The notes beneath the pieces are model-generated. The model made no database searches. It was not told the origin of the DNA and worked only from the letters and a program-made list of their open reading frames with translations. The translations under genes were made by a program, and so were the position numbers. Of a stretch of 64,000 nt of DNA, positions 27,801 to 35,095 are shown piece after piece. Position 1 is the stretch's first letter. Every line of letters begins with the position of its first letter. Source of the DNA: Ruminococcus sp. UBA3280 (GTDB lineage Bacteria; Bacillota; Clostridia; Oscillospirales; Ruminococcaceae); contig DETU01000082.1 in assembly GCA_002362175.1 (NCBI GenBank), forward strand, positions 21,678-85,677, written 5' to 3'.

Positions 27801-28005
27801 TGTTAACGGTGACGGCTTTGTTGACTCGGTTGATGCAACACAGGTTATGATTCATTACGCAAATCTTTCTGCAAACGGAAATAGTACAATTCCGGAAGAT
27901 AAACTTTCTGTTGCAGACTATAACGACGACGGTTTTGTTGATTCAGTTGACGCAACAGGTATACTTATTTATTATGCGAAGATTTCGGCACAGTCAAAAA
28001 ATTGA
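24814..28005 (+). CDS. Secreted papain-family (C1A) cysteine peptidase with type I dockerin
   Basis: 1063 residues. An N-terminal signal-like helix (about 8-22) leads into a propeptide region and a C1A domain, roughly 80-325. That domain has Gln97 (oxyanion hole), catalytic Cys103 in GNYGSCWTHSS, His264 in NHAVTIAGWDD and Asn294 in VKNSWG. A lectin-like/beta-rich region follows (about 325-480). Several Ig-like and cell-surface modules run to about 990. The last ~70 residues form a type I dockerin with two calcium loops: DVNGDGFVDSVDATQ and DYNDDGFVDSVDATG. The dockerin should plug the enzyme into a cohesin scaffold of a cellulosome. No scaffoldin is in the window. Full length with no frameshift. 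Confidence 0.9.
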   Translation: MNKYFKKAFTVITAFSLSLPYCVRPDTDIFSIEEDSETVFSPAFPKFTHIVGQPEGNFFLTADGKKIENIAVPYSRAVMPSSFDMRDEGTISSVKNQGNYGSCWTHSSASSAESDVIKSNPSVNLSELHTAYYSYSGDEQIKIDTENLDEHLDWGGSTAVVVNLWSQWIGPVYESRLPYENTEFFDNPEDVESLKYESDYHLENAYMFDFDDERSNADDINALVKQFIYNGHSVDVSFYHNYFDSYNAEYNCVNSNRKPRFSNHAVTIAGWDDNFPSSNFTVQPEHDGAWLVKNSWGYDYGDDGYFWISYDDASLCQFAVYELGDRNNYSVNYHHDTFIPTQLLSADYESSSSYMANIFTAESDMQIDAVSTYIQNANTDYEVTVYTNLQDESDPVSSETHSVVTSGSESLTGYKTIELNESVPVKAGEKFSVVVKLTCENNPYVIPVEASMFIKDSETGEIIDLGAFSTYEQIKQYTGNNESFFSDDGQTWSDTADEEYIYNDEEKALMLEILKEELYDGLLPSDMEEIANADMIYQNYEMLFESGELHIIVGNVSLKVFGNPSGTVGFSHISGAVPSDETVSLYSSDGSDIMVSVNGSSYVPYTEPLAITEETTISAYTSLGVFSERTYTPAKAEFNDICCAVHNNVTVKYLKAEKVSENEYVLNVANSDREIQFYPVTSADVIMNGKKINSFEYTDLTAIPYGESTVTFELSENGKLSDTVTLKIEKNPVSFDLEKEIIYLSEGCRVTAEDGTEFQGGEYIGEYAGQTVTVTWNDGEEEIICNIPERAVMPELETDYYYETLGFIPNETAERLVYSIKENPQESDYVSAEKRLIDGTWINSGMVMNKAFKVIPSETVTFKILAGNDMFASEPFTVHIPEANEAPDKMPEFTAENGKYHLNGYTYEIARLAEFSETVIKEQAEEWGYSDVEEYLNVMGKRFGIDNRDKLKEILTSSWETDTEIESGQVFALRYSSTNTAFASKCAFMTFSEKGDVNGDGFVDSVDATQVMIHYANLSANGNSTIPEDKLSVADYNDDGFVDSVDATGILIYYAKISAQSKN

Positions 28006-28017
28006 AGGCAATAATTA

Positions 28018-28830
28018 ATGGACAGAAAAGGAATTATATATCTGATTGCATCAATGATTGCAGTAATATGCACTGCTTGTCTTGTACTTGAATCAGATAA
28101 AAAATCAGATGACGAAATAACAATCACAGTTATGAACAGCGGAACAGTTGAAGTTGTTCAGACGGAAAATATTCAGACAAAATTAAAAACATTTACGACC
28201 GCTCCGAAAACAAAAACAACATCTTCTTCAACGGTTACTGCGGTTTCGTCAATTTCAACAAATACGGAGCAGGAAATTACAGAAACTCAACCTGCATACA
28301 GTGATTATGAAGTACTTTACATTGATATAAACACGGCAAACGCAGAAGAATTGATGTTACTTGACGGAATCGGTGAAGTGACAGCGGAAGCGATTATAAA
28401 TTATCGTGAAGAAAACGGCGGTTTTCGTAACATTGAAGAAATAATGAATGTTTATGGTATCGGTGAAGTGAAATTTGAGAAAATACGTGAATATATCTAT
28501 GTTCTGAACCCCGTTTATGACTATGAAGATGAGATTTTTCAGGAATATGAAGAACCTGAAATAGTTTCGGAAGAGGTTGAAGAAGTTACAGAAACGGTTG
28601 AGAAAGTTACGGAAATGACGCTTGAAAACTGTTCTCCGATAGATATTAATACAGCAGATTCGGAAATACTCATGTTACTGCCGTATGTAGATGAGCAGAT
28701 TGCACAAGATATTATAACACTCCGCAGTGAACTCAATGGTTTTTCAAATGTCTATGAACTTTTGTACATTGACAAACTTAACCAAAAACAAGTGGCAGAG
28801 TTGACAGAATTTGTAACAGTTGGGCAATAG
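28018..28830 (+). CDS. ComEA-like protein with two helix-hairpin-helix domains
   Basis: 270 residues. One N-terminal membrane helix (about 5-25) is followed by a Ser/Thr/Lys-rich linker to about 95. The first HhH domain has IDINTANAEELMLLDGIGEVTAEAIINYR and a second GIGEVKFEKIREYI hairpin. After an acidic Glu/Val-rich spacer comes a second, weaker HhH domain beginning IDINTADSEILMLLPYVDEQIAQDI. ComEA proteins bind incoming DNA at the membrane during transformation; usually they have one HhH domain. The second copy lacks the GIG turn. It starts 12 bases after the peptidase gene. The ComEC homologue lies 28 kb away at 56241. Confidence 0.8.
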   Translation: MDRKGIIYLIASMIAVICTACLVLESDKKSDDEITITVMNSGTVEVVQTENIQTKLKTFTTAPKTKTTSSSTVTAVSSISTNTEQEITETQPAYSDYEVLYIDINTANAEELMLLDGIGEVTAEAIINYREENGGFRNIEEIMNVYGIGEVKFEKIREYIYVLNPVYDYEDEIFQEYEEPEIVSEEVEEVTETVEKVTEMTLENCSPIDINTADSEILMLLPYVDEQIAQDIITLRSELNGFSNVYELLYIDKLNQKQVAELTEFVTVGQ

Positions 28831-28939
28831 GTCTAAAAGACGAGTTGAATAATAGTGCATAAATGTGAATTTGTTTTTTACCGATTTGTAACTTTTTTAG
28901 AATTACGCTATTATTTATGTCGCTTTTAACAATAAAATG

Positions 28940-28959
28940 ATGTTGAAAATATACAACAT
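28940..28959. repeat. Inverted repeat ATGTTG-N8-CAACAT, candidate operator
   Basis: A perfect six-base inverted repeat with eight-base spacer, about 32 bases upstream of the -35 box of the sugar-importer promoter. Spacing and symmetry would suit a LacI- or AraC-type regulator. The rest of the stretch from 28831 to 28990 is A/T rich with no clear terminator or gene. Confidence 0.35.
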
Positions 28960-28991
28960 AGCCAAAAAATATTAAAGAACGATATAAAGCA

Positions 28992-29020
28992 TTGACTTTA
29001 GACGAAAAATAAGGTATATT
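28992..29020 (+). promoter_or_regulatory. Promoter of the sugar ABC importer operon
   Basis: TTGACT at 28992-28997, 17 bases, TATATT at 29015-29020. It predicts a leader of about 295 bases before the start of the binding-protein gene. Confidence 0.75.
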
Positions 29021-29027
29021 TTAAGTA

Positions 29028-29322
29028 TAAAAGCAATTGGTCCGCAGTATGTGCCGACGTGTAAGTGTTGTACCGGTGCTTATGCCGAAATACATATGCT
29101 CCGGAAATAGTGCGGAATGGTTTCCGTTTCAGGAGCTTTTGGTGGATTATATTGACTTTTTGTCTTTGTTACGGCTTTGAGAAAGCCGACGGTTTCGTGG
29201 GATAAAAAGGCAGTGATGAGTACATTCATCAGGCAAAGTATTCTGTTTGAAACCACATAAGTTATTCATACATATTATATTTATCTGAAATATAATATAC
29301 ATATTTAAGGAGGAAAAATCTA
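29028..29322 (+). ncRNA. Candidate structured 5' leader RNA of the sugar importer operon
   Basis: The 300-base leader is non-coding and rich in consistent pairing. TCCGCA (29041-29046) can pair perfectly with TGCGGA (29111-29116). GTATGTG (29047-29053) pairs with TACATAT (29091-29097), enclosing a G-U rich inner stem. CGGAAA (29102-29107) pairs with TTTCCG (29121-29126), so the TGCGGA lies in its loop and the first pairing would be a pseudoknot. GCTC (29098-29101) pairs with GAGC (29133-29136). Further down are CGGCTTT-GAG-AAAGCCG (29072+100 to 29188, i.e. 29172-29188) and TGATGA/TCATCA (29214-29231). A possible 14-codon leader ORF runs 29216-29260. No known riboswitch class was recognised. 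Confidence 0.5.
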
Positions 29323-30840
29323 ATGAACACACTTAAAAGAACATTAGCTTTAGTAGCTACACTTGCTATGGCTACTGGTGCATTCGCAAGCTGTGGTAAG
29401 GAAGATGACACTTCATCTACAAGCACATCTTCTTCTGCTCCTGAGAGCAGTGCAGAATCTTCTGCTGAGGAATCTTCTGCTGAAGAATCAAGCGATGCAG
29501 AATCTTCTGCTGAGGAATCAAGCGACGCAGAGTCTTCTGATGCTGAAGACGAAGAATCTTCTGCTGTTGAATCAACAGCTTCTGCTGAACTCGGCGAAAT
29601 TTCACTCGCTACAGGCGGTGACACATTCACAGTAGCAGCTTGGAACGCTGATGACGTACCGGCTATGCTTGAACAGTGGAAGGCTGCTACAGGCACTTCT
29701 GACGACAAGGTAAACTTCATCAACTTCGATGTAGGCGGCGGTGCTGCTTCTGAAAAGTATGACGCTCTCTTCAATGACGGTGCAGACCTCGACGTTTACT
29801 TCTGTGAAGCAGACTGGGCTCTTAAGTACATCAACGATGATACTAAGACAGCTCCTCTTGAACAGCTCGGTTTCTCAGATGCTAACTTTGCTGACATCTA
29901 CTCTTACACAGACGAAATCGGTAAGGATTCCAACGGCGTTCGTAAGGGCGTTTCATGGCAGGCTGCAGCAGGCGGTTTCGCTTACAGAACAGACCTCGCT
30001 GAACAGTATCTCGGCGTAAAGACTCCTGAAGAAATGCAGGCTAAGATTGGCGACTGGGAAAGCTTCGTAACAGCTGCTGAAGATATTGCTGAACAGTCCG
30101 GCGGTAAGACAGCTCTCGCTGATACACTCGGTGGTATGTGGCAGGTATTCGCAGCAAGCCGTACAACTCCTTGGGTTGTTGACAACGCTCTCGAAGTTGA
30201 CGCTTCATGTGAAGAATTCGCTAACTATGCTAAGAGACTTTGGGATTGCGGCGGCGTAACAAAGAATCCTCAGTGGGATGCTTCTTGGTATGCTTCAGGT
30301 CAGGACGACAGTGCAATGGGCTTCTTCGTATCAACATGGGGCTTCGGCGACGCTATTCTTGCTCAGGCAGCAGGTGGCGAAGGCGGTGCTACATACGGTA
30401 AGTGGAATGTTTGTCAGGGTCCTTCACCTTACTTCTGGGGCGGTACATGGATTGTTGTTAATCCTGCTACTGATAACGCAGAAGAGGCTCAGTCCTTCAT
30501 CAAGACATTCACAGTTGACCAGGAACAGATTAAGAAGTACGCTCTTGACAAGCCTGAATACTGCAACAACATGGCTGTAATGCAGGAAATCGTTGATTCC
30601 GGTGAAAACCCGAACGACTACGTTACAAACCTCCTCGATGGTCAGAACTACTTTGCAGTTCTCCACGAGAATGCTAAGAAGATTAACCTTAACGGTCTTA
30701 TCACTCCTTATGATGCTACAATCAAGGCTGACTTCATCGAAACAGTTCAGTCTGAATTCCTTGAATCAGGTGCTTCATGGGAAGATACTCAGAAAGACTT
30801 CATCAAGAAAGTTTATGCAGATATTCCTGACCTTCAGTAA
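29323..30840 (+). CDS. Sugar ABC transporter extracellular solute-binding lipoprotein (family 1)
   Basis: 505 residues. The lipoprotein signal peptide ends at FASC (Cys24). A long low-complexity linker of Ser, Glu, Ala and Asp repeats (about 28-85) follows. The rest is a family 1 solute-binding fold, with FTVAAWNADDVPAMLEQW at the start and WGGTWIVVNPATDNAEEA later. It captures an oligosaccharide outside the cell and delivers it to the two permeases that follow. Codons are strongly biased to C-ending forms (AAC, TTC, GAC), unlike most neighbours, as expected for a very highly expressed gene. SD AAGGAGG precedes the ATG. Sugar specificity is unknown. Confidence 0.92.
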   Translation: MNTLKRTLALVATLAMATGAFASCGKEDDTSSTSTSSSAPESSAESSAEESSAEESSDAESSAEESSDAESSDAEDEESSAVESTASAELGEISLATGGDTFTVAAWNADDVPAMLEQWKAATGTSDDKVNFINFDVGGGAASEKYDALFNDGADLDVYFCEADWALKYINDDTKTAPLEQLGFSDANFADIYSYTDEIGKDSNGVRKGVSWQAAAGGFAYRTDLAEQYLGVKTPEEMQAKIGDWESFVTAAEDIAEQSGGKTALADTLGGMWQVFAASRTTPWVVDNALEVDASCEEFANYAKRLWDCGGVTKNPQWDASWYASGQDDSAMGFFVSTWGFGDAILAQAAGGEGGATYGKWNVCQGPSPYFWGGTWIVVNPATDNAEEAQSFIKTFTVDQEQIKKYALDKPEYCNNMAVMQEIVDSGENPNDYVTNLLDGQNYFAVLHENAKKINLNGLITPYDATIKADFIETVQSEFLESGASWEDTQKDFIKKVYADIPDLQ

Positions 30841-30866
30841 TATTTAGTCAAGTCCTAAATCTTATT

Positions 30867-30900
30867 GCCTATGGAACACTGCGTTCCATAGGCGTTTATT
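30867..30900 (+). terminator. Intercistronic hairpin between binding protein and permeases
   Basis: GCCTATGGAAC pairs perfectly with GTTCCATAGGC around ACTGC, followed by a weak T stretch. It probably acts as a partial terminator or 3' end stabiliser that keeps binding-protein mRNA in excess over permease mRNA. Confidence 0.75.
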
Positions 30901-30925
30901 AAATATTACGAAAGGGTGTGTGTGT

Positions 30926-32035
30926 ATGGCATCAGCTGCTCAGAGCAGAATTAAATCAATCAGCTATGCTAAATATGGTTACATATTTATTTTACCGTTT
31001 TTTATTGTTTATTGCTTTTTCCAGTTATGGCCTCTGATTTACACCTTTATCCTTGCTTTTAAGGGAAATCAGAGTGCGGGCGACGATTTCGTCGGTTTCA
31101 AAAACTTCAGCGATTTGCTTTTCAGTCATTCTTACAATGAAAATGACCTCCTTAGTTCAGATAAGGCAGTAAAGGCTGCTGCAAGAGCCATCATGGCTGT
31201 TGACGAACAGCATCAGAATTTTATAAGATGTCTGAAAAATACCATTGTTCTTTGGTTTGGTAACTTTGTACCGCAGATTGCACTTTCACTTTCACTCGCT
31301 GTATGGTTCACAGACGCTAAACTCAAGATTCCGGGAAAAGGTTTTTTCAAGGTAATCATGTATATGCCTAACATTATTACCGCTGCTTCAATAGCTGTAC
31401 TTTTCCTTCAGCTTTGTGCTGATACAAACTATTCGGCAGCTACTATCCTTGGTAGGTCTCTCGGTATTCTCGACGATGGTGAATTCTTTAACATGACAAA
31501 GAATATTCCGAGTGAAGTAGTATGGCCTCCTCGTATAATCGTTATGTTTATTCAGACATGGATGTGGTTTGGTAATACAATGATTATGCTTATGTCAGGT
31601 ATCATGGGTATCAACCCGTCACTCTTTGAAGCTGCAAGCATCGACGGTGCTTCAAGCGGTCAGACTTTCGTTAAGATTACTGTTCCGCTCCTCAGCCCGA
31701 TTCTCGTTTACACAGTCATCACTTCTATGATTGGTGGTCTCCAGATGTTCGATATGCCTTACCTTTTCACAACTTCAAAAGAAGGCGCACGTATCGACAA
31801 TATCGAAACAATTGCTGTTTATATTTATGATAAGTTCCACAGTGGTGCTATTGAACCGTCATACGGTTATTCAGGTGCGGCTTCAGTTGTACTCTTCCTT
31901 ATCACTGCAATTCTCGGTGCTATTATCTTCCGTATCAACCGTGACGAAGATGAGCACAGAAAGAAGAAGGAACGTAAAGAACTTATCAAACAGCAGAAGT
32001 CAAAGAATAAACAGTTTGGAGGTCTTAGTATATGA
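30926..32035 (+). CDS. Sugar ABC transporter permease (MalF/UgpA type)
   Basis: 369 residues with six or more membrane helices. The EAA loop of binding-protein-dependent permeases is visible as EAASIDGASSGQTFVKITVPLLSP. The N-terminus YGYIFILPFFIVYCFFQLWPLIYTF is typical of the MalF/UgpA group. A ~60-residue insertion between the first helices (about 45-100) is exposed. The start at 30926 lies nine bases behind AAAGGG; the GTG at 30920 is too close. It overlaps the second permease by four bases (ATGA). Confidence 0.92.
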   Translation: MASAAQSRIKSISYAKYGYIFILPFFIVYCFFQLWPLIYTFILAFKGNQSAGDDFVGFKNFSDLLFSHSYNENDLLSSDKAVKAAARAIMAVDEQHQNFIRCLKNTIVLWFGNFVPQIALSLSLAVWFTDAKLKIPGKGFFKVIMYMPNIITAASIAVLFLQLCADTNYSAATILGRSLGILDDGEFFNMTKNIPSEVVWPPRIIVMFIQTWMWFGNTMIMLMSGIMGINPSLFEAASIDGASSGQTFVKITVPLLSPILVYTVITSMIGGLQMFDMPYLFTTSKEGARIDNIETIAVYIYDKFHSGAIEPSYGYSGAASVVLFLITAILGAIIFRINRDEDEHRKKKERKELIKQQKSKNKQFGGLSI

Positions 32036-32946
32036 GCAAGATGAAAGCAACTTACGGAGACACTCAGGACAACTACACAAGAAGTCTGAAAATCAAATCA
32101 GGCATAATCTTTGTGTGGCTGATTATTCTTACAATAATCTGTTTGCTCCCTATTTACATTCTTATTCTTAATGCTACACGTTCACATGGTGAAATCATCA
32201 GCATGACGGGTCTTGGAAGCCTTTTTGTTCCGAGTAGCCATTTAGCTGAAAACATCAAGAACCTCAGCACTAAGACTTCAGAAGATTTCAGCCTTATGAT
32301 TGGTTATAAAAACAGCTTGACTATCACTGTTTGTTCCACTTTCCTGACTGTTTTCTTCTCAGCTATGACAGCTTATGGTATTCGTGTTTATGACTTCAAA
32401 CTCAAAGATGCAGCTTATACAGCTATTCTTCTTGTAATGATGGTTCCTGTACAGGTAACATCTGCCGGTTTCGTTAAGTTCATGATTAATCTTCACCTTA
32501 CAAACTCATTCATTCCGCTTATCATTCCGGCTGTTGCAGCACCTGCGGTAGTATACTTCATGGTTTCCTACCTCAAGTCCTCATTCTCACAGGCTATTGT
32601 TGAGGCTGCACGTATCGACGGATGCAGCGAATTCAGAACATTCCTTCAGATAGCTATTCCTATGATGAAGCCGGCTATTGCCGTACAGGCAATCTTTGCT
32701 TTCATCGCAAGCTGGAATAACTTCTATACACCTAATATGATTCTTATCGACCCCAACAAGGGCGGTACAACAAACCTCCGTACACTTCCTATGATGCTTG
32801 GTATCCTCCAGTCATCACAGAAAACTGCTGACTATGGTATGATTTACACTTGTATTGCACTCGGTATTATTCCGATTATCATTGCATACATCTGTCTTTC
32901 TAAGTTCATCATTGCCGGTGTTGCCCTCGGTGGTGTAAAGGAATAA
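32032..32946 (+). CDS. Sugar ABC transporter permease (MalG/UgpE type)
   Basis: 304 residues with six membrane helices and the EAA motif VEAARIDGCSEFRTFLQIAIPMMKPA. It is the partner of the upstream permease. No ATP-binding subunit gene follows: the operon ends in two terminators. As in many Firmicutes, a shared MsmX/MsmK-type ATPase encoded elsewhere would be needed (inference). Confidence 0.93.
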   Translation: MSKMKATYGDTQDNYTRSLKIKSGIIFVWLIILTIICLLPIYILILNATRSHGEIISMTGLGSLFVPSSHLAENIKNLSTKTSEDFSLMIGYKNSLTITVCSTFLTVFFSAMTAYGIRVYDFKLKDAAYTAILLVMMVPVQVTSAGFVKFMINLHLTNSFIPLIIPAVAAPAVVYFMVSYLKSSFSQAIVEAARIDGCSEFRTFLQIAIPMMKPAIAVQAIFAFIASWNNFYTPNMILIDPNKGGTTNLRTLPMMLGILQSSQKTADYGMIYTCIALGIIPIIIAYICLSKFIIAGVALGGVKE

Positions 32947-32958
32947 TTCTAAAAAATT

Positions 32959-33017
32959 ACAGCACACTTCGGTGTGCTGTTTTTTTGTTTTTGGACGCTT
33001 AATGCGTCCTTTTTTTG
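32959..33017 (+). terminator. Tandem terminators after the sugar importer operon
   Basis: First: ACAGCACAC-TTCG-GTGTGCTGT with a seven-T run (32959-32987). Second: GGACGC-TTAAT-GCGTCC with a seven-T run (32993-33016). Two strong terminators back to back insulate the spoIIIA operon from this highly expressed unit. Confidence 0.93.
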
Positions 33018-33046
33018 TAATATTGAGAGTAATATTTGAATATGAT
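33018..33046 (+). promoter_or_regulatory. Possible sigma-E type promoter of the spoIIIA operon
   Basis: TAATATT at 33018-33024 matches the sigma-E -35 pattern (KMATATT). After exactly 14 bases, AATATGAT at 33039-33046 is a partial match to the -10 CATACAAT. SpoIIIA operons are sigma-E regulated in Bacillus and Clostridia. No sigma-A promoter is evident here. Confidence 0.45.
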
Positions 33047-33067
33047 TAAGTGAAAGGAGTGTTTATA

Positions 33068-33991
33068 ATGACGGACAGTACAAGCTATGAAATAATTTCA
33101 TCTTATGTGACTGAACCTGTACGGACAGCAATGCGGTCGGTAAACTTCAATGAGAGAAAAGCAACGGAAATTCGTCTCAGATGTGAACGGGCTGTATCGT
33201 ATATTTATCCGAATAAGATAAAATATCTAACAAGAAACGGCAGACTTACAGAAAATTATCACGATTCTGAATGTATCAGGGTAACAGCAACTGACATCAG
33301 ACAGATTGTAGAAAAACTTTGTCATTTTTCCATTTATAGCTGTACAAAGGAACTTCATGAGGGCTATTTTGTTCTGAAAAACGGAATCCGTGTGGGAGTT
33401 GCGGGTACTTATTCAGATACTGCCGGACAAACTATCAATGATTTCGGTTCATTGAATTTTCGTATTGCAAGGTGCGTTGAAAATTGTGCTGTACAGATTT
33501 ATGAAAGAATTTTCGGGAATCAGAATAGCGTGATTATATGCGGAGGGGTAAATTCAGGAAAAACCACTGTTTTGCGTGATTTATGCAGACTGTGCGGAAA
33601 CAGCTTCAAGGTGTCGCTGATTGACGAACGCAATGAAATTTCTTCTTCCTTTGGAGGTGTGTCGGAAAATGACGTAGGGGTTCTGACCGACGTACTTGTG
33701 GGTTGTAAGCGTTCGGTCGGAATAGTTTCAGCAGTGCGGACACTTTCACCTGATATGATTTTCTGTGACGAAATTTCTGAAACAGAAGATTCAGAAGCGA
33801 TTTTACATGCTTTTGGGTGTGGTGTGAATTTTGCCGCAACGGTTCACGCAGAAAATTATGAAAATCTTATGAAACGTACTGCAATAAAACCGCTGATTGA
33901 AGCAGGAGTTTTTGACTATGCGGTTTTTCTTGAGGGAAACGGTTTTCCCGGAAAAATAAGGGAAATCAGGAGGCTGAAAAATGCTTTTTAG
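33068..33991 (+). CDS. spoIIIAA: Stage III sporulation protein AA (SpoIIIAA ATPase)
   Basis: 307 residues with the type II/IV secretion ATPase fold. Walker A is ICGGVNSGKTTVLRDL near residue 160, Walker B-like MIFCDEISETEDSE, and HAENYENL near the end. SpoIIIAA powers the SpoIIIA-SpoIIQ channel linking mother cell and forespore. The start at 33068 follows AAAGGAG by eight bases; the upstream GTG at 33050 lacks a site. It is the first of eight genes in canonical order. Confidence 0.93.
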   Translation: MTDSTSYEIISSYVTEPVRTAMRSVNFNERKATEIRLRCERAVSYIYPNKIKYLTRNGRLTENYHDSECIRVTATDIRQIVEKLCHFSIYSCTKELHEGYFVLKNGIRVGVAGTYSDTAGQTINDFGSLNFRIARCVENCAVQIYERIFGNQNSVIICGGVNSGKTTVLRDLCRLCGNSFKVSLIDERNEISSSFGGVSENDVGVLTDVLVGCKRSVGIVSAVRTLSPDMIFCDEISETEDSEAILHAFGCGVNFAATVHAENYENLMKRTAIKPLIEAGVFDYAVFLEGNGFPGKIREIRRLKNAF

Positions 33992-34487
33992 GATTGTTGC
34001 GGCGGTATTGTTTTCAACTGCGGGAGGAATTGCAGGTGTTTCGTTTTCAGAACGTCTGAAAACAGAGCTTGAATTATGCAGGAGTATCAGGGAAATGCTT
34101 ATGGATTCTGCGACGATTATCAGGTGTCGTGCGGCTGACGTATATTCTCTAAGCACGGAACTGAGACAGAACGGACAACTTTTCCGTCTTACATTTTTAA
34201 ATGAAATTCCCGAAAGTTATAATCAGCAGGACGATTTTCATGCAATATGGAGAAATGCTGTAAATTCACAGAAAAATCTTCCCGATGAAGAAAAGAAACT
34301 TTTATGTGATTTCGGTGAAATACTGGGAAGAAGCGATATTGACGGTCAGCTTTTATCAATAAATGCATTTGAAGAAACGGCTGTAATGCTGGAGAAAAAG
34401 CGTTCGGAGGCTTATTCGCAGAAAGGAAAACTCTACAGGAGTGTCGGTATGCTGTTTGGTGTAATGGTCGGCATACTTGTAATTTAA
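33981..34487 (+). CDS. spoIIIAB: Stage III sporulation protein AB
   Basis: 168 residues with N- and C-terminal membrane helices and an alpha-helical middle similar to type II secretion GspF-like domains. GFSFSERL-like VSFSERLKTELELCRS at the N-terminus is typical. It overlaps spoIIIAA by 11 bases. Identity rests on weak similarity plus strict gene order. Confidence 0.87.
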   Translation: MLFRIVAAVLFSTAGGIAGVSFSERLKTELELCRSIREMLMDSATIIRCRAADVYSLSTELRQNGQLFRLTFLNEIPESYNQQDDFHAIWRNAVNSQKNLPDEEKKLLCDFGEILGRSDIDGQLLSINAFEETAVMLEKKRSEAYSQKGKLYRSVGMLFGVMVGILVI

Positions 34488-34507
34488 AGCATGAAAGGAA
34501 GAAGATG

Positions 34508-34705
34508 ATGGACATTGATTTGATTTTTAAAATTGCGGGAACGGGAATAATTATTGCTGTGCTGAATCTTGTTCTGAAACGTGCGGAACGTGAAGAACAG
34601 GCAATGATGACCACTCTTGCGGGGCTTATAGTTGTATTGCTGGTCATAGTGGACGAAATCGGCGATTTGTTTGAAAAAGTAAAAACGGTGTTTGGCTTAT
34701 GGTAG
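34508..34705 (+). CDS. spoIIIAC: Stage III sporulation protein AC
   Basis: 65 residues with two membrane helices, as in all SpoIIIAC proteins. It opens MDIDLIFKIAGTGIIIAVLN and contains KRAEREEQA, the family hallmarks. Two adjacent ATGs exist (34505, 34508); the second is better spaced from AAAGGAAG. The next gene overlaps by seven bases. Confidence 0.92.
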   Translation: MDIDLIFKIAGTGIIIAVLNLVLKRAEREEQAMMTTLAGLIVVLLVIVDEIGDLFEKVKTVFGLW

Positions 34706-35088
34706 AAAACTGTTTTTCAGTTGCGGTTTTTTGTGTATGTTCTGCAATTTTCGCAGTTCTGCTGCGACAGCACTGTCATGAACAGTCACTTATGATTGCA
34801 CTTGCGGCGTGTGTTGCTGTAATTGGCGGATTCATGATATTTCTTGCTCCGCTTGTTTCGGAGGTACGGGACATATTTTCTAATGCAGGTATATCAGACA
34901 GCTATATTTCACTCATTTTCAAAGCTGCTGCGGTGTGTTTCATAACGCAGATAACGTGTGAGATATGTCGTGACAGCGGAGAAAATGCCATTGCATCAGC
35001 GGCTGAAATGTGGGGAAGAGGAGCGGTCACGTTCATGAGCCTGCCTGTACTCAAAGCACTCCTCGAAAGAATAAATGAAATAATATAG
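34699..35088 (+). CDS. spoIIIAD: Stage III sporulation protein AD
   Basis: 129 residues with four hydrophobic helices. It contains ISDSYISLIFKAAAVCFITQITCEICRDSGENAIASAAEMWGR in family-typical form (KA-G--FI-Q...C-D-GE-AIA). It lies in the fourth position of the operon and overlaps spoIIIAC. Confidence 0.92.
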   Translation: MVENCFSVAVFCVCSAIFAVLLRQHCHEQSLMIALAACVAVIGGFMIFLAPLVSEVRDIFSNAGISDSYISLIFKAAAVCFITQITCEICRDSGENAIASAAEMWGRGAVTFMSLPVLKALLERINEII

Positions 35089-35095
35089 GACAAGT

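Noticed and set aside
29330..30850. Several long alternative open frames inside the binding-protein gene, both strands (Leu/Gln/Arg-rich)
   Set aside because: They come from the biased, repetitive codons of a highly expressed gene; none has a ribosome binding site, and their composition is low complexity.
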